From Lachnospiraceae bacterium (GTDB lineage Bacteria > Bacillota > Clostridia > Lachnospirales > Lachnospiraceae), in the NCBI GenBank assembly GCA_021770245.1, contig JAETRI010000008.1:68927-119319 (forward strand): a stretch of DNA of 50,393 nucleotides. The letters run 5' to 3'. Below are positions 32,117-39,828 of this stretch, piece after piece (position 1 is the first letter of the stretch; each line of letters opens with the position of its first letter). Made by a program: the position numbers and the translations under genes. A model generated the notes under the pieces. It searched no databases, had not been told where the DNA came from, and saw only the letters and a list, made by a program, of their open reading frames with translations.

Positions 32117-34218
32117 TCTTTTCTGCTGAATTCCACAGGCCTGTTGATTGATTTTTCCTCCACCGTACCGGGCACCGTCGTGGTTTCCCCGGTTTCGGGA
32201 TTCACCACCGTTGAGGACTGGCTTGTGACGTTATAGATCAGCGTCAGCGTCCCCGTCGCCTCGTTGATTTCCAACAGGTTGACCGGCGTCGGGAAGGATG
32301 CGGTGGTCATTCGGTAGAGTTCCCTTCCGCTCGCCGTGGTGAGCACGATGATGCAGGGCGTTCCCTGCACATAGGCGGGATCCTCCAGGGCGGGGCTTTC
32401 GATATTGGCCATATACATATAGGTGACCTTCGGGCCGATGCTTACATGCAGATCCACCGTTGTCCCCGGTTCCACCTCCGTACCCACGGAATAACTCTGA
32501 TAACAGACTTTGCCTACGGTAGTCTCGTTGTCGTTGTTCACCTCTTCCACATTGCCCACGTTCAGGCCGGAAGCCTCTAAGGTGGTCTTCGCGTCTTCAG
32601 GCAGCATGCCCATCACATCCGGCATGGGCACCCTGCTTTCCTGGGCGCCCTGGCTGACGGTGATCGTCACGGTGCTTCCGCGCTCCGCTCCGGTCCCCGC
32701 CTCCGGATTCTGAGCCATCACATTTCCCTTCGCCACGGTATCGGAAAAGCCTTCGTTTTTCTCGGGCACAAAGCCCTCCGCCTCCAGCTCCGACACCGCC
32801 TCCGCCAGGCTCTTATTCTTCACGTCGGGAATCTTCACGCCAGAAGTCCCGCTCACCGTAAGTTCCACCTTGTCGCCGGCCGAAAGCTGCGTCCCTTCCA
32901 TGACGCTGGCGCCGATTACCTGGCCCTCCGCCACATCCGCGTTCTCCTCATACACCACGGAAACCTCCAGCCCGAGCCCCACAAGTTCCTGCCTGGCCTG
33001 CGCTTCGCTCATCCCGGCCACCGCTATCATCTTAACGGAGTCCTCCTGCCTGCCGGGTGCAAAGTTAAAGACCCCGATCCCCCTTCCCACCAGAACAATG
33101 ACAATACAGCCGATTAAAACCGCCCCGATCACCGCCGCCACAGTGGTAAACCGTTCCATCCTGGATTCTTCCTCTTCTTCCTCCTCCTCGCGGTAATTCG
33201 CTTCGTAGCTCCCCTGTTTTTTCTTACCGCCCCGGGACGGGGGCGCAGCGGTCCTCCTGTCGTTTTTCTTCAGGCGGATTTCCTCCGTATGGGATGTTTT
33301 CCTGCCCGACTGCTTTTTGATTTCGTTCAGTTCGTCCCTGGAGATCTTACGGGTGGCTCCGCCCGTATCCATATCCATCACCTTGACGAAGTCCTCGTCC
33401 GGAGAAACCAGGGATTTTTTCAAATCTTCGATCAGTTTCCCCGCCGTCTGGTATCTGCGGTCAGGGCTCTTCTGGGTGCATTTCAGCACAATCTGCTCCA
33501 CGCTCACCGGAATTTCCGGCACATAATCCCTGGGGGACGGCATCGGTTCCTGGATATGTTTGATGGCTACGGCAACCGTGGTGTCCCCGTTAAAGGGTAC
33601 TCTTCCGGTGAGCATCTCAAACAGGGTGATGCCCATGGAATAAATATCGCTCTTCTCATCGCTATAGCCGCCCCGGGCCTGCTCGGGGGAAGTGTAATGG
33701 ACGCTGCCCATCACGTTGGAGGTAATCGTATCGCTCGTAGCCGCCTTGGCGATTCCGAAATCCGTAACCTTTACCTTCCCTTCCTTGGAAATGATGATAT
33801 TCTGCGGTTTAATATCTCTGTGGATGATATGGTTATTATGGGCCGCCTCAATCCCCATGCACGCCTGGATGGCGATGCTCACCGCTTCCTTCACGGAAAG
33901 GCGCGCTTTTTTCTCGATATATCTTTTCAGGGTAATCCCTTCCACCAGTTCCATCACGATATAGTGGATCCCGGCGTCTTCGCCCACATCATACACGTTC
34001 ACAATATTGGGATGCATCAGGCTGGCCGCAGCCTGGGCTTCCACACGAAACTTTGACACAAAATTGGAATTTTCGCTGAATTCCTGTTTCAGTACCTTCA
34101 CCGCCACATAGCGGTTCAGTTTATGATCCTTCGCTTTATATACATCCGACATTCCGCCGGTACCTATTTTTTCAAGTATTTCATATCTGTCGCCCAACAT
34201 CATTCCGATTTTAATCAT
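32113..34218 (-). CDS. prkC: Membrane Ser/Thr kinase with PASTA domains
   Basis: A 701-residue PrkC/Stk-type kinase. The kinase domain (residues 8-270) has GTGGMSDVYKA, VAVKVLK, HRDIKPQNI and DFGIAKA. A basic juxtamembrane linker (280-360) precedes one membrane segment (about 365-388). Three PASTA repeats follow outside, the second beginning VKIPDVKNKSLAEA and the third MPDVMGMLPEDAK, then an extra C-terminal beta-rich domain of about 85 residues. Relatives bind muropeptides and control cell-wall synthesis and spore germination. The start at 34218 is set by GGGAGTAAGG from a hairpin-SD repeat. It sits next to its phosphatase Stp. Confidence 0.95.
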   Translation of the reverse strand: MIKIGMMLGDRYEILEKIGTGGMSDVYKAKDHKLNRYVAVKVLKQEFSENSNFVSKFRVEAQAAASLMHPNIVNVYDVGEDAGIHYIVMELVEGITLKRYIEKKARLSVKEAVSIAIQACMGIEAAHNNHIIHRDIKPQNIIISKEGKVKVTDFGIAKAATSDTITSNVMGSVHYTSPEQARGGYSDEKSDIYSMGITLFEMLTGRVPFNGDTTVAVAIKHIQEPMPSPRDYVPEIPVSVEQIVLKCTQKSPDRRYQTAGKLIEDLKKSLVSPDEDFVKVMDMDTGGATRKISRDELNEIKKQSGRKTSHTEEIRLKKNDRRTAAPPSRGGKKKQGSYEANYREEEEEEEESRMERFTTVAAVIGAVLIGCIVIVLVGRGIGVFNFAPGRQEDSVKMIAVAGMSEAQARQELVGLGLEVSVVYEENADVAEGQVIGASVMEGTQLSAGDKVELTVSGTSGVKIPDVKNKSLAEAVSELEAEGFVPEKNEGFSDTVAKGNVMAQNPEAGTGAERGSTVTITVSQGAQESRVPMPDVMGMLPEDAKTTLEASGLNVGNVEEVNNDNETTVGKVCYQSYSVGTEVEPGTTVDLHVSIGPKVTYMYMANIESPALEDPAYVQGTPCIIVLTTASGRELYRMTTASFPTPVNLLEINEATGTLTLIYNVTSQSSTVVNPETGETTTVPGTVEEKSINRPVEFSRKE

Positions 34219-34223
34219 CCTTA

Positions 34224-34246
34224 CTCCCATCTGCCGCCCCGGCGGG
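34224..34246 (-). repeat. Hairpin-SD repeat before prkC
   Basis: CTCCCATCTG followed by a CCGCC...GGCGG stem. On the minus strand it ends CAGATGGGAG, and GGGAG (34224-34228) is 5 nt before the prkC ATG. Confidence 0.75.
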
Positions 34247-34274
34247 TATCCAAATCGGGACGGTTATCCACCTT

Positions 34275-35012
34275 CTATGCGAACGGGTCAATCACAATGA
34301 CCGCGATGTTATCTCTTCCACCATTATCATTCGCCGCCTGGATTAGGGCCTCCGCCCCTTCGCGGACGCCTTCTTCCTCCGTCAGGATCCGGTAGATCTC
34401 CGTATCCTCCAGCATATCCGTTAATCCGTCCGAACACAGAAGTACCAGGTTCCCGGGCGCAAGGTCTTTCTCAAAGCAGTCAACCTTCAGATTTTCTTCC
34501 AGTCCCACCGCACGGGTAATGATGTTTTTATTCGGATGGAGCCTGGCTTCCTCTCTATTGATGCCGCCTACCCGCACCATTTCCTGCACCAGGGAGTGGT
34601 CCTCGGTGATCTGTCTGATCCCCCCGTTAACCACATAAAGCCGGCTGTCGCCCACATTGGCCGTGATCAGAGTATCGCCGTCGATACAGGCTGCCACCAC
34701 GGTGGTACCCATCCCGTAAAGGCGTTCATCCTGCCCCGCCAGCCGCTCCAGCACGCCGTTCGCCTCACGGATCGCATCCGTAAGGATCTCCGGTATTCCT
34801 GTTTTTTCCGATTCCTGTATACTCTTCAGGATGATTTCCACCGCACAGCTGGAGGCATATCCCCCGGCCCTGTGGCCCCCCATACCGTCTGCCACCAGAA
34901 AGACGTTCGGCAGATTTCCCACCGGTTTTGTGGAGGCATACAGGTGGTCCTGATTTAATTGTCTCTTTTTTCCGATATCCGTAATGGAAAACGCCTTCAC
35001 TTCGTATCTCAC
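34275..35012 (-). CDS. stp: PP2C-family Ser/Thr phosphatase
   Basis: A 245-residue PPM/PP2C phosphatase that reverses PrkC phosphorylation. Metal-binding and catalytic motifs are present: NQDH (residues 20-23), VADGMGGH (about 41-48), GDSRLYVV, and LCSDGLTDM with GGRDNIAV at the C-terminus. The ATG overlaps the rlmN stop by 4 nt. Kinase and phosphatase adjacent in this order is the standard Firmicute arrangement. Confidence 0.95.
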   Translation of the reverse strand: MRYEVKAFSITDIGKKRQLNQDHLYASTKPVGNLPNVFLVADGMGGHRAGGYASSCAVEIILKSIQESEKTGIPEILTDAIREANGVLERLAGQDERLYGMGTTVVAACIDGDTLITANVGDSRLYVVNGGIRQITEDHSLVQEMVRVGGINREEARLHPNKNIITRAVGLEENLKVDCFEKDLAPGNLVLLCSDGLTDMLEDTEIYRILTEEEGVREGAEALIQAANDNGGRDNIAVIVIDPFA

Positions 35013-36046
35013 CTTTCTTCGGACAAATGCCGACGGCGCAGCTGCCCGCAGGCGCCGTCGATATCCCTGCCCATTTCCCTTCTAATCGTAACATTTATTT
35101 TGTTTTTTTCAAGTTCCTTTTTAAAAGCCTCTGTTGCGAAGCGTCCGGATTCCCGGTAATCCCGTTCCCGGATGGGATTTACAGGGATCAGGTTCACATG
35201 GGCCGCGAGCGGTTTCGCCAGGGCCGCGAGCCGTCCGGCGTCCGCCGGCGAATCGTTTATGCCGCCCACCAGCGCATATTCAAAGGTAATCCTTCTGCCC
35301 GTCTTTTCAAAATAGTATGCGCATGCCTCCATCAGTTCATCCAGGGACCATTTTTCGGCTATGGGCATCAGGCTGCGGCGCTTTACGTCCGTAGCCGCGT
35401 GCAGGGAAAGGGCCAGGGTGATCTGCATCCCTTCCTCCGCCAGGCGCCTCATCTTAGGCACAAGGCCGCAGGTGGAGACGGTGATGTTCCTCTGGCTGAT
35501 GTTCAGGCCGCCTTTTGCGGTAAGCAGACGGAGGAACCGGAGCAGGTTGTCATAATTATCCAGGGGCTCCCCCGTCCCCATGACCACCACGTTGGAAATC
35601 CTCTCCCCCGTAATCCTGGTGACGGCATAGACCTGCTCCAGCATCTCGGAGGGCAGCAGGTCCCGGGCCCAGCCGTCCAGGGTGGAAGCGCAGAAGCGGC
35701 ACCCCATCCTGCAGCCCGCCTGGGAGGAAATACATACGGAATTCCCGTGCTTATATTTCATCCAGACGCTTTCCACCAGATTCCCGTCCCCCAGGGAAAA
35801 CAGGAACTTCCGCGTTTTGTCCAGAGCGGATTCCTGCATGTTCATAAGCTCCAGACGGGTCAGGGGATACTCTTCCCCGAGGCGCTGCCGGAGGGCGGAC
35901 GGCAGGTTGGTCATCCGGTCATAATCCTCCGCCAGCTTATCGTGCATCCATCCGTAGAGCTGCGCGGCGCGGAAGCCCTTCTCCCCCAGGCCTTCCACCT
36001 CTTTTCTCAGTTCCTCCAGCGTCATGGACTTGATATCACATCCCAT
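35009..36046 (-). CDS. rlmN: 23S rRNA/tRNA adenine-C2 methyltransferase RlmN
   Basis: A 345-residue radical SAM methyltransferase that modifies A2503 of 23S rRNA and A37 of some tRNAs. The cluster motif CRMGCRFC is followed by the family's GTGEPLDNYDN segment. The Cys that takes part in methyl transfer appears to be that in the C-terminal DIDGACGQLR. The start is 5 nt after the GGGAG of a hairpin-SD repeat. Cfr resistance proteins are related, but length and context favour RlmN. Confidence 0.95.
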   Translation of the reverse strand: MGCDIKSMTLEELRKEVEGLGEKGFRAAQLYGWMHDKLAEDYDRMTNLPSALRQRLGEEYPLTRLELMNMQESALDKTRKFLFSLGDGNLVESVWMKYKHGNSVCISSQAGCRMGCRFCASTLDGWARDLLPSEMLEQVYAVTRITGERISNVVVMGTGEPLDNYDNLLRFLRLLTAKGGLNISQRNITVSTCGLVPKMRRLAEEGMQITLALSLHAATDVKRRSLMPIAEKWSLDELMEACAYYFEKTGRRITFEYALVGGINDSPADAGRLAALAKPLAAHVNLIPVNPIRERDYRESGRFATEAFKKELEKNKINVTIRREMGRDIDGACGQLRRRHLSEER

Positions 36047-36051
36047 GCTTG

Positions 36052-36076
36052 CTCCCGTCTGCGCGCTCTTGCGCGC
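36052..36076 (-). repeat. Hairpin-SD repeat before rlmN
   Basis: CTCCCGTCTG plus a GCGCGC...GCGCGC stem. On the minus strand it ends CAGACGGGAG, and GGGAG (36052-36056) is 5 nt before the rlmN ATG. It fills most of the 39-nt gap after rsmB. Confidence 0.8.
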
Positions 36077-36085
36077 CTATACTAT

Positions 36086-37453
36086 TCAGGAAAGGCGCTT
36101 AAAGCAGGAGAGAAAGAAGCCGTCCGTCCCGAAAAATCCCGGCAGGAGCCGGCACATCCCCTTCTCCTCCTGCCCGGCCAAAAGTTCCGCCGGGAGCCTG
36201 TCTTCCAGGGAAACCGGCACGAACGGGAACGTCCCGGCAAACCACTGCGCCGTCCTTTCGTTTTCCTCCCGGTTAACCGTACAGGTGCTGTAGATCAGGA
36301 TCCCTCCCGGCCTGACGTACTCCCAGACGGTTTCCAGGATCCTGTGCTGTAATGCCGACACTTCCTTTAAACTCTCCAAAGATACCCGGTATTTGATATC
36401 CGGCTTCCTGCCGATCACCCCCAGACCGGAACAGGGCAGATCGGCCAGCAGCACGTCCGCGGCTCCCAGCATAGCGGGATCACACACCGTGGCGTCCCAG
36501 ACCTGTACCTTCAGGTTGGATACGCCCATCCTGTCCGCATTTTCTTTTATGTATGCGGCCTTTTTCTCCGACACATCCCGGGCCCGTACCATGCCGTGCC
36601 CGTCCAGGAGCTGTGCCGCATGGACGGCCTTGCCTCCGGGCGCGGCGCATACGTCCAATACCAGGATATTTTCCCGCTCTCTTTCCTCCAGGCCGGCGCA
36701 CTCCGTCACCAGCATGCTGCCAACGTCCTGCACCGCAAATCTCCCCTCCGCAAATCCCGGCAGCTGTGCCACGCTTCCCGACCGTTTCAGCAGATAAGCG
36801 TACGGAAGGAACGGATGGCGCCTCGGACCGGCCCCTGCCCGCCTAAGGCCGTCCAGAACCGCTGTTTTTTCTTCTTCCGTCATCCGGGGGGACAGGCGGA
36901 CGGCGACGGGGCGTTCTTCCAAAAGCCCCTGCAGCATCCGTTCCGTCGTCTCCGTCCCATAGTCGTCCGACCACATCCGAACGATCCATTCGGGCATGGA
37001 ATAATACACGGACAGAAACCGGAAGGGTTCCTTTTCCCGGTCGGGCCACACAAGCCGGTCCTTTTGGCGGGAAAGGCTGCGCAAAACGCCGTTCACGAAG
37101 CCCTTGAGGGAGACGAAATGTCTTCCCGCCGCCAGCTTCACCGCTTCATTACAGGCCGCCGCATCCGGTACCCCTTCCATAAAAAGGATCTGATACGCTC
37201 CCATCCGCAGCACATTCCGGATCAGAGGCTTCATCCTTCGTACCGGGACGCTGGAAAAGGCATCCAGCACATAATCCAGCTGAATCCGACGTTCCGTCAC
37301 GCCCTGAGTAAGCCGCTTGGCGAAAGCCTTTTCCCGCTCCTCCAGATAATCGTATTTATCCAGCACATCCTTAAGGAGCAGGTTTTCGTATCCGCCGTCC
37401 CGCTCCGTTTCCAAGAGCATATCGAGCACCAGCTCCCTTGCGCTTACACCCAT
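36086..37453 (-). CDS. rsmB: 16S rRNA (cytosine967-C5)-methyltransferase RsmB
   Basis: A 455-residue protein with an N-terminal NusB-like RNA-binding domain (residues 1-140) and a C-terminal SAM methyltransferase. Motifs are VLDVCAAPGGKAVHAAQLLDG, ADLPCSGLGVIGRKPDI with the catalytic PC, and STCTVNREENE with the second catalytic Cys. The ATG follows GAAGGAGGGAAA inside the end of the upstream gene. Its place between fmt/yugP and rlmN is conserved in Clostridia. Confidence 0.95.
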   Translation of the reverse strand: MGVSARELVLDMLLETERDGGYENLLLKDVLDKYDYLEEREKAFAKRLTQGVTERRIQLDYVLDAFSSVPVRRMKPLIRNVLRMGAYQILFMEGVPDAAACNEAVKLAAGRHFVSLKGFVNGVLRSLSRQKDRLVWPDREKEPFRFLSVYYSMPEWIVRMWSDDYGTETTERMLQGLLEERPVAVRLSPRMTEEEKTAVLDGLRRAGAGPRRHPFLPYAYLLKRSGSVAQLPGFAEGRFAVQDVGSMLVTECAGLEERERENILVLDVCAAPGGKAVHAAQLLDGHGMVRARDVSEKKAAYIKENADRMGVSNLKVQVWDATVCDPAMLGAADVLLADLPCSGLGVIGRKPDIKYRVSLESLKEVSALQHRILETVWEYVRPGGILIYSTCTVNREENERTAQWFAGTFPFVPVSLEDRLPAELLAGQEEKGMCRLLPGFFGTDGFFLSCFKRLS

Positions 37454-37463
37454 TTTCCCTCCT

Positions 37464-38168
37464 TCAGTCCCTGTCGCTTCTTCCCCTGGTTAAGAGCACC
37501 AGTCGCAGAAGCTGCAGGATGGAAGAGGCTGCCGCCGCCACATAGGTGAGAGCCGCCGCGGAAAGCACCTTCTTGCACTGGCCCGTCTCCTCGGGGGAGA
37601 GGATCCGATATCCCTCCAACATTTTCAAAGCGCGGCCGGAGGCGTCGAACTCCACGGGCAGGGTCACCACCTGGAACAGCACCGCCAGGGAAAAGACCCA
37701 GACGCCGATCATGGCCAGGGACTCCGTAAGGCCCAGGACGATGCCCAGCACCACCATGGGCAGGCCCAGCCTGGAACCGATATTGGCGGCGGGCACCAGA
37801 GCGCTGCGCAGCTTCAGGGGGCCATAGCTTTCTTTATCCTGTACCGCATGGCCGCATTCATGGGCCGCCACACCGACGGCCGCCACGCTCCCGGATGCAA
37901 AAGTGGCATCCGACAGCCGCAGGACCTTGGAGGACGGGTCGTAGTGATCCGTCAGATTCCCGCTCACATGCTCGATCCTCACGTTGGACAGGCCGTTGTA
38001 ATCCAGGATCCGCCTGGCCGCCTCCGCCCCCGTCATTCCGGTCATGCTGCGGACCTTGGCGTATTTATTGAAGGTGGAATTCACCCGGCTGCTGGCCCAT
38101 ATGGAAAGTACCGCGCCGATGATCACCAATATATAAGTGGGGTCAAAGTAGTATCCGTAACCTAACAT
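37464..38168 (-). CDS. yugP: Membrane zinc metallopeptidase, YugP family
   Basis: A 234-residue membrane protein with the zinc motif HECGHAVQ (about residues 103-110) and several hydrophobic segments: one at the N-terminus (residues 9-27) and two or three after the motif. The family is widespread in Firmicutes and its substrate is unknown to me. The start ATG overlaps the fmt stop (ATGTTAG) and the ribosome binding site AAAGGAGA lies inside fmt, so the two are coupled. Confidence 0.9.
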   Translation of the reverse strand: MLGYGYYFDPTYILVIIGAVLSIWASSRVNSTFNKYAKVRSMTGMTGAEAARRILDYNGLSNVRIEHVSGNLTDHYDPSSKVLRLSDATFASGSVAAVGVAAHECGHAVQDKESYGPLKLRSALVPAANIGSRLGLPMVVLGIVLGLTESLAMIGVWVFSLAVLFQVVTLPVEFDASGRALKMLEGYRILSPEETGQCKKVLSAAALTYVAAAASSILQLLRLVLLTRGRSDRD

Positions 38169-39094
38169 CCCAACATCTCTCCTTTATCCATCCGATATCC
38201 CAGCAGAAAATCCTTTACCGGCATCTGCTTCTTTCCTTCTATCTGTACCCGGGTCACCCGCAGGAGTCCGTCTCCCGTGTTCACGCAGACGGCATCCTTC
38301 TCCACCCTGCTCACGCTGCCCGGGCAGCCGTCCGCCTCTTCTCCCGTCACGCGGGCCTCCCAGATCTTCAGCGTCTTTCCCTTATAAGAAGTATACGCAC
38401 TCGGCCAGGGATTTAACCCCCGGATCTGCCTGTGGATCTGCTCCGCAGAGCGGGAAAAGTCGATCAGGCCCATTTTTTTATCGATCATGGAGGCATAGCA
38501 GCCGCCCTCCTCCGGCTGAGGCACAGCCTGTATGCTCCCCCTTTCGATCGCATCCAGGGCGGGAACGATCAGTGCGGCTCCCGCCTCCGCCAGCTTATCC
38601 TGGAGCGTGGAAGCGGTATCCTCGGGATTAATGGGCACCTCCCTTTTGAAAAGCATGTCTCCCGTATCGATCCCCTCGTCCATCTGCATAATCGTAACGC
38701 CGCTCACCGTCTCACCGTTTAAGATGGCCCACTGAATGGGGGCCGATCCCCGGTATTTCGGCAGAAGGGAGGCATGGATATTCACGCAGCCGTAAACCGG
38801 CAGCTGCAGGATCTCGCGGGATAAAATCTGTCCGAAAGCCGCCACCACGAAAACATCCGCCCCATAGGAAGCCAGCCGCTCCACGGCTTCCGGCCGCTTC
38901 AAGCGCTCCGGCTGAAACACCTCTATCCCCTTTTCAACGGCAAACGCCTTCACAGGCGGCATCTGCAGTGTCTTCCCCCTGCCCTTTGGCTTATCCGGCT
39001 GGGTAATCACTGCAGGGATTTCATGTCCTGCTTCCCATATGGCACGAAGCGCTCCCACCGCAAAATCCGGGGTACCCATAAATACTACCCTCAT
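38162..39094 (-). CDS. fmt: Methionyl-tRNA formyltransferase
   Basis: A 310-residue enzyme that formylates initiator Met-tRNA with 10-formyl-THF. The start MRVVFMGTPDFAVGAL, the SLLPKYRGSAPIQWAI motif with the catalytic Asn/His region (VNIHASLLP), and TGDML are all typical. The C-terminal OB-like domain is complete. The ATG is preceded by GGGAGGGCGA, which is the end of a tandem hairpin-SD repeat. Its usual partner def lies just upstream but is truncated. Confidence 0.96.
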   Translation of the reverse strand: MRVVFMGTPDFAVGALRAIWEAGHEIPAVITQPDKPKGRGKTLQMPPVKAFAVEKGIEVFQPERLKRPEAVERLASYGADVFVVAAFGQILSREILQLPVYGCVNIHASLLPKYRGSAPIQWAILNGETVSGVTIMQMDEGIDTGDMLFKREVPINPEDTASTLQDKLAEAGAALIVPALDAIERGSIQAVPQPEEGGCYASMIDKKMGLIDFSRSAEQIHRQIRGLNPWPSAYTSYKGKTLKIWEARVTGEEADGCPGSVSRVEKDAVCVNTGDGLLRVTRVQIEGKKQMPVKDFLLGYRMDKGEMLGC

Positions 39095-39099
39095 TCGCC

Positions 39100-39258
39100 C
39101 TCCCGTCTGCCCGCTTTCGCGGGCATTTAAATCAAGGAGATTGAAAGTGTCCTTCTTTCAATCTTGCTCCCGTCTGCCCGCTTTCGCGGGCATTTGAATC
39201 AAGGAGATTGAAAGTGTCCTTCTTTCAATCTTGCTCCCGTCTGCCCTTTCCGGGCAGG
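39100..39258 (-). repeat. 67-bp tandem hairpin-SD repeat (2.4 copies) between def and fmt
   Basis: Copies start at 39100, 39167 and 39234 (the last partial). The two full copies differ at one base or so. Each unit has the CTCCCGTCTGCCCG...CGGGCA stem, then ATTTAAATCAAGGAG or ATTTGAATCAAGGAG, and a second hairpin (GATTGAAAG pairing with CTTTCAATC). On the minus strand the last unit ends GACGGGAGG 5 nt before fmt. The first unit encodes the last residues of the truncated def frame. Confidence 0.85.
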
Positions 39259-39530
39259 CTCAGACAGCCTTCCCCTCCGGTCTGCTCCCCGCTGGTCTCC
39301 ATAATACGGGGATTGATCAATACGATCAGATCTTCTCCCGTCACGTCGATCACCACGATCCGTTTCAGCACCCCCACCTGGGGGGCCGCCAGTCCCACGC
39401 CGTTCGCATCGTACATGGTTTCAATCATATCGTCGATCAGCTCCCGCGTCCGGGGCGTCATTTCCTTTACTTCCTTACACGTTTTCTCCAGTATGGGATC
39501 TCCCATGAGCCTGATATTCCTGATCGCCAT
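39225..39530 (-). pseudogene. def: Peptide deformylase, truncated before the HExxH motif
   Basis: A 101-residue frame that is clearly the N-terminal part of peptide deformylase. It begins MAIRNIRLMGDPILEKTCK and has motif 1 (GVGLAAPQ) and motif 2 (EGCLSLP, with the metal Cys). It then runs into the tandem hairpin repeat, which encodes the last residues and the stop. Motif 3 (HExDH), with two metal ligands and the catalytic Glu, and about 55-65 residues are missing and are not found in any frame up to fmt. The product should be inactive. The ribosome binding site (GCAGGAGGATAGG) is intact. A second def elsewhere, or an assembly collapse at the repeat, should be considered. Confidence 0.8.
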
Positions 39531-39634
39531 TCCTATCCTCCTGCATCCGGCACCAAATCTTTCTGCCGCTTTCTTCCGTCCGTTTTTTATTCCGTATACC
39601 GCCGTCCCGCGGCTTTTGGTTTAAACAATATATA

Positions 39635-39663
39635 ATCATACCATAACCGGAGCCTAATTTCTA
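39635..39663 (-). promoter_or_regulatory. Possible promoter of the def-fmt unit
   Basis: On the minus strand TATGAT (39635-39640) has TAGAAA (39658-39663) 17 bp upstream. The -10 is good and the -35 weak. It lies about 105 nt before the def start, in the gap left by the inserted three-gene block. Confidence 0.35.
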
Positions 39664-39722
39664 TCCTTTTTCCGAATCCGCTCAGGATAAACGTAAGAGT
39701 TCGGCCGCCCCGCGGGTTTCCG

Positions 39723-39806
39723 GCAGGATCCTTCCCCGTGCGCTCCGGCGTCCGGGAGCCTGCGGGCGGCTGAACTGATACGGAGAAACGCAGGAACGGC
39801 CCTGCG
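39723..39806 (-). repeat. 85-bp dispersed repeat, copy 2 (downstream of the HEPN-like gene)
   Basis: It aligns with 12271-12354 in the same orientation, sharing the blocks GCAGGATCCTTCC, CCGGGAGCCTGCGGG and TGAACTGATACG. Like that copy it lies immediately past the stop of a minus-strand gene. Confidence 0.6.
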
Positions 39807-39828
39807 ACGCTCCGGTGCGGACGGCACG

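Noticed and set aside
35027-36352. Plus-strand open frame of 441 codons
   Set aside because: It spans the reverse of rlmN and the end of rsmB, and has no recognisable domain.
39100-39258. Insertion sequence or transposon disrupting def
   Set aside because: No transposase, no terminal inverted repeats and no remaining 3' part of def; only short tandem hairpin units are present.
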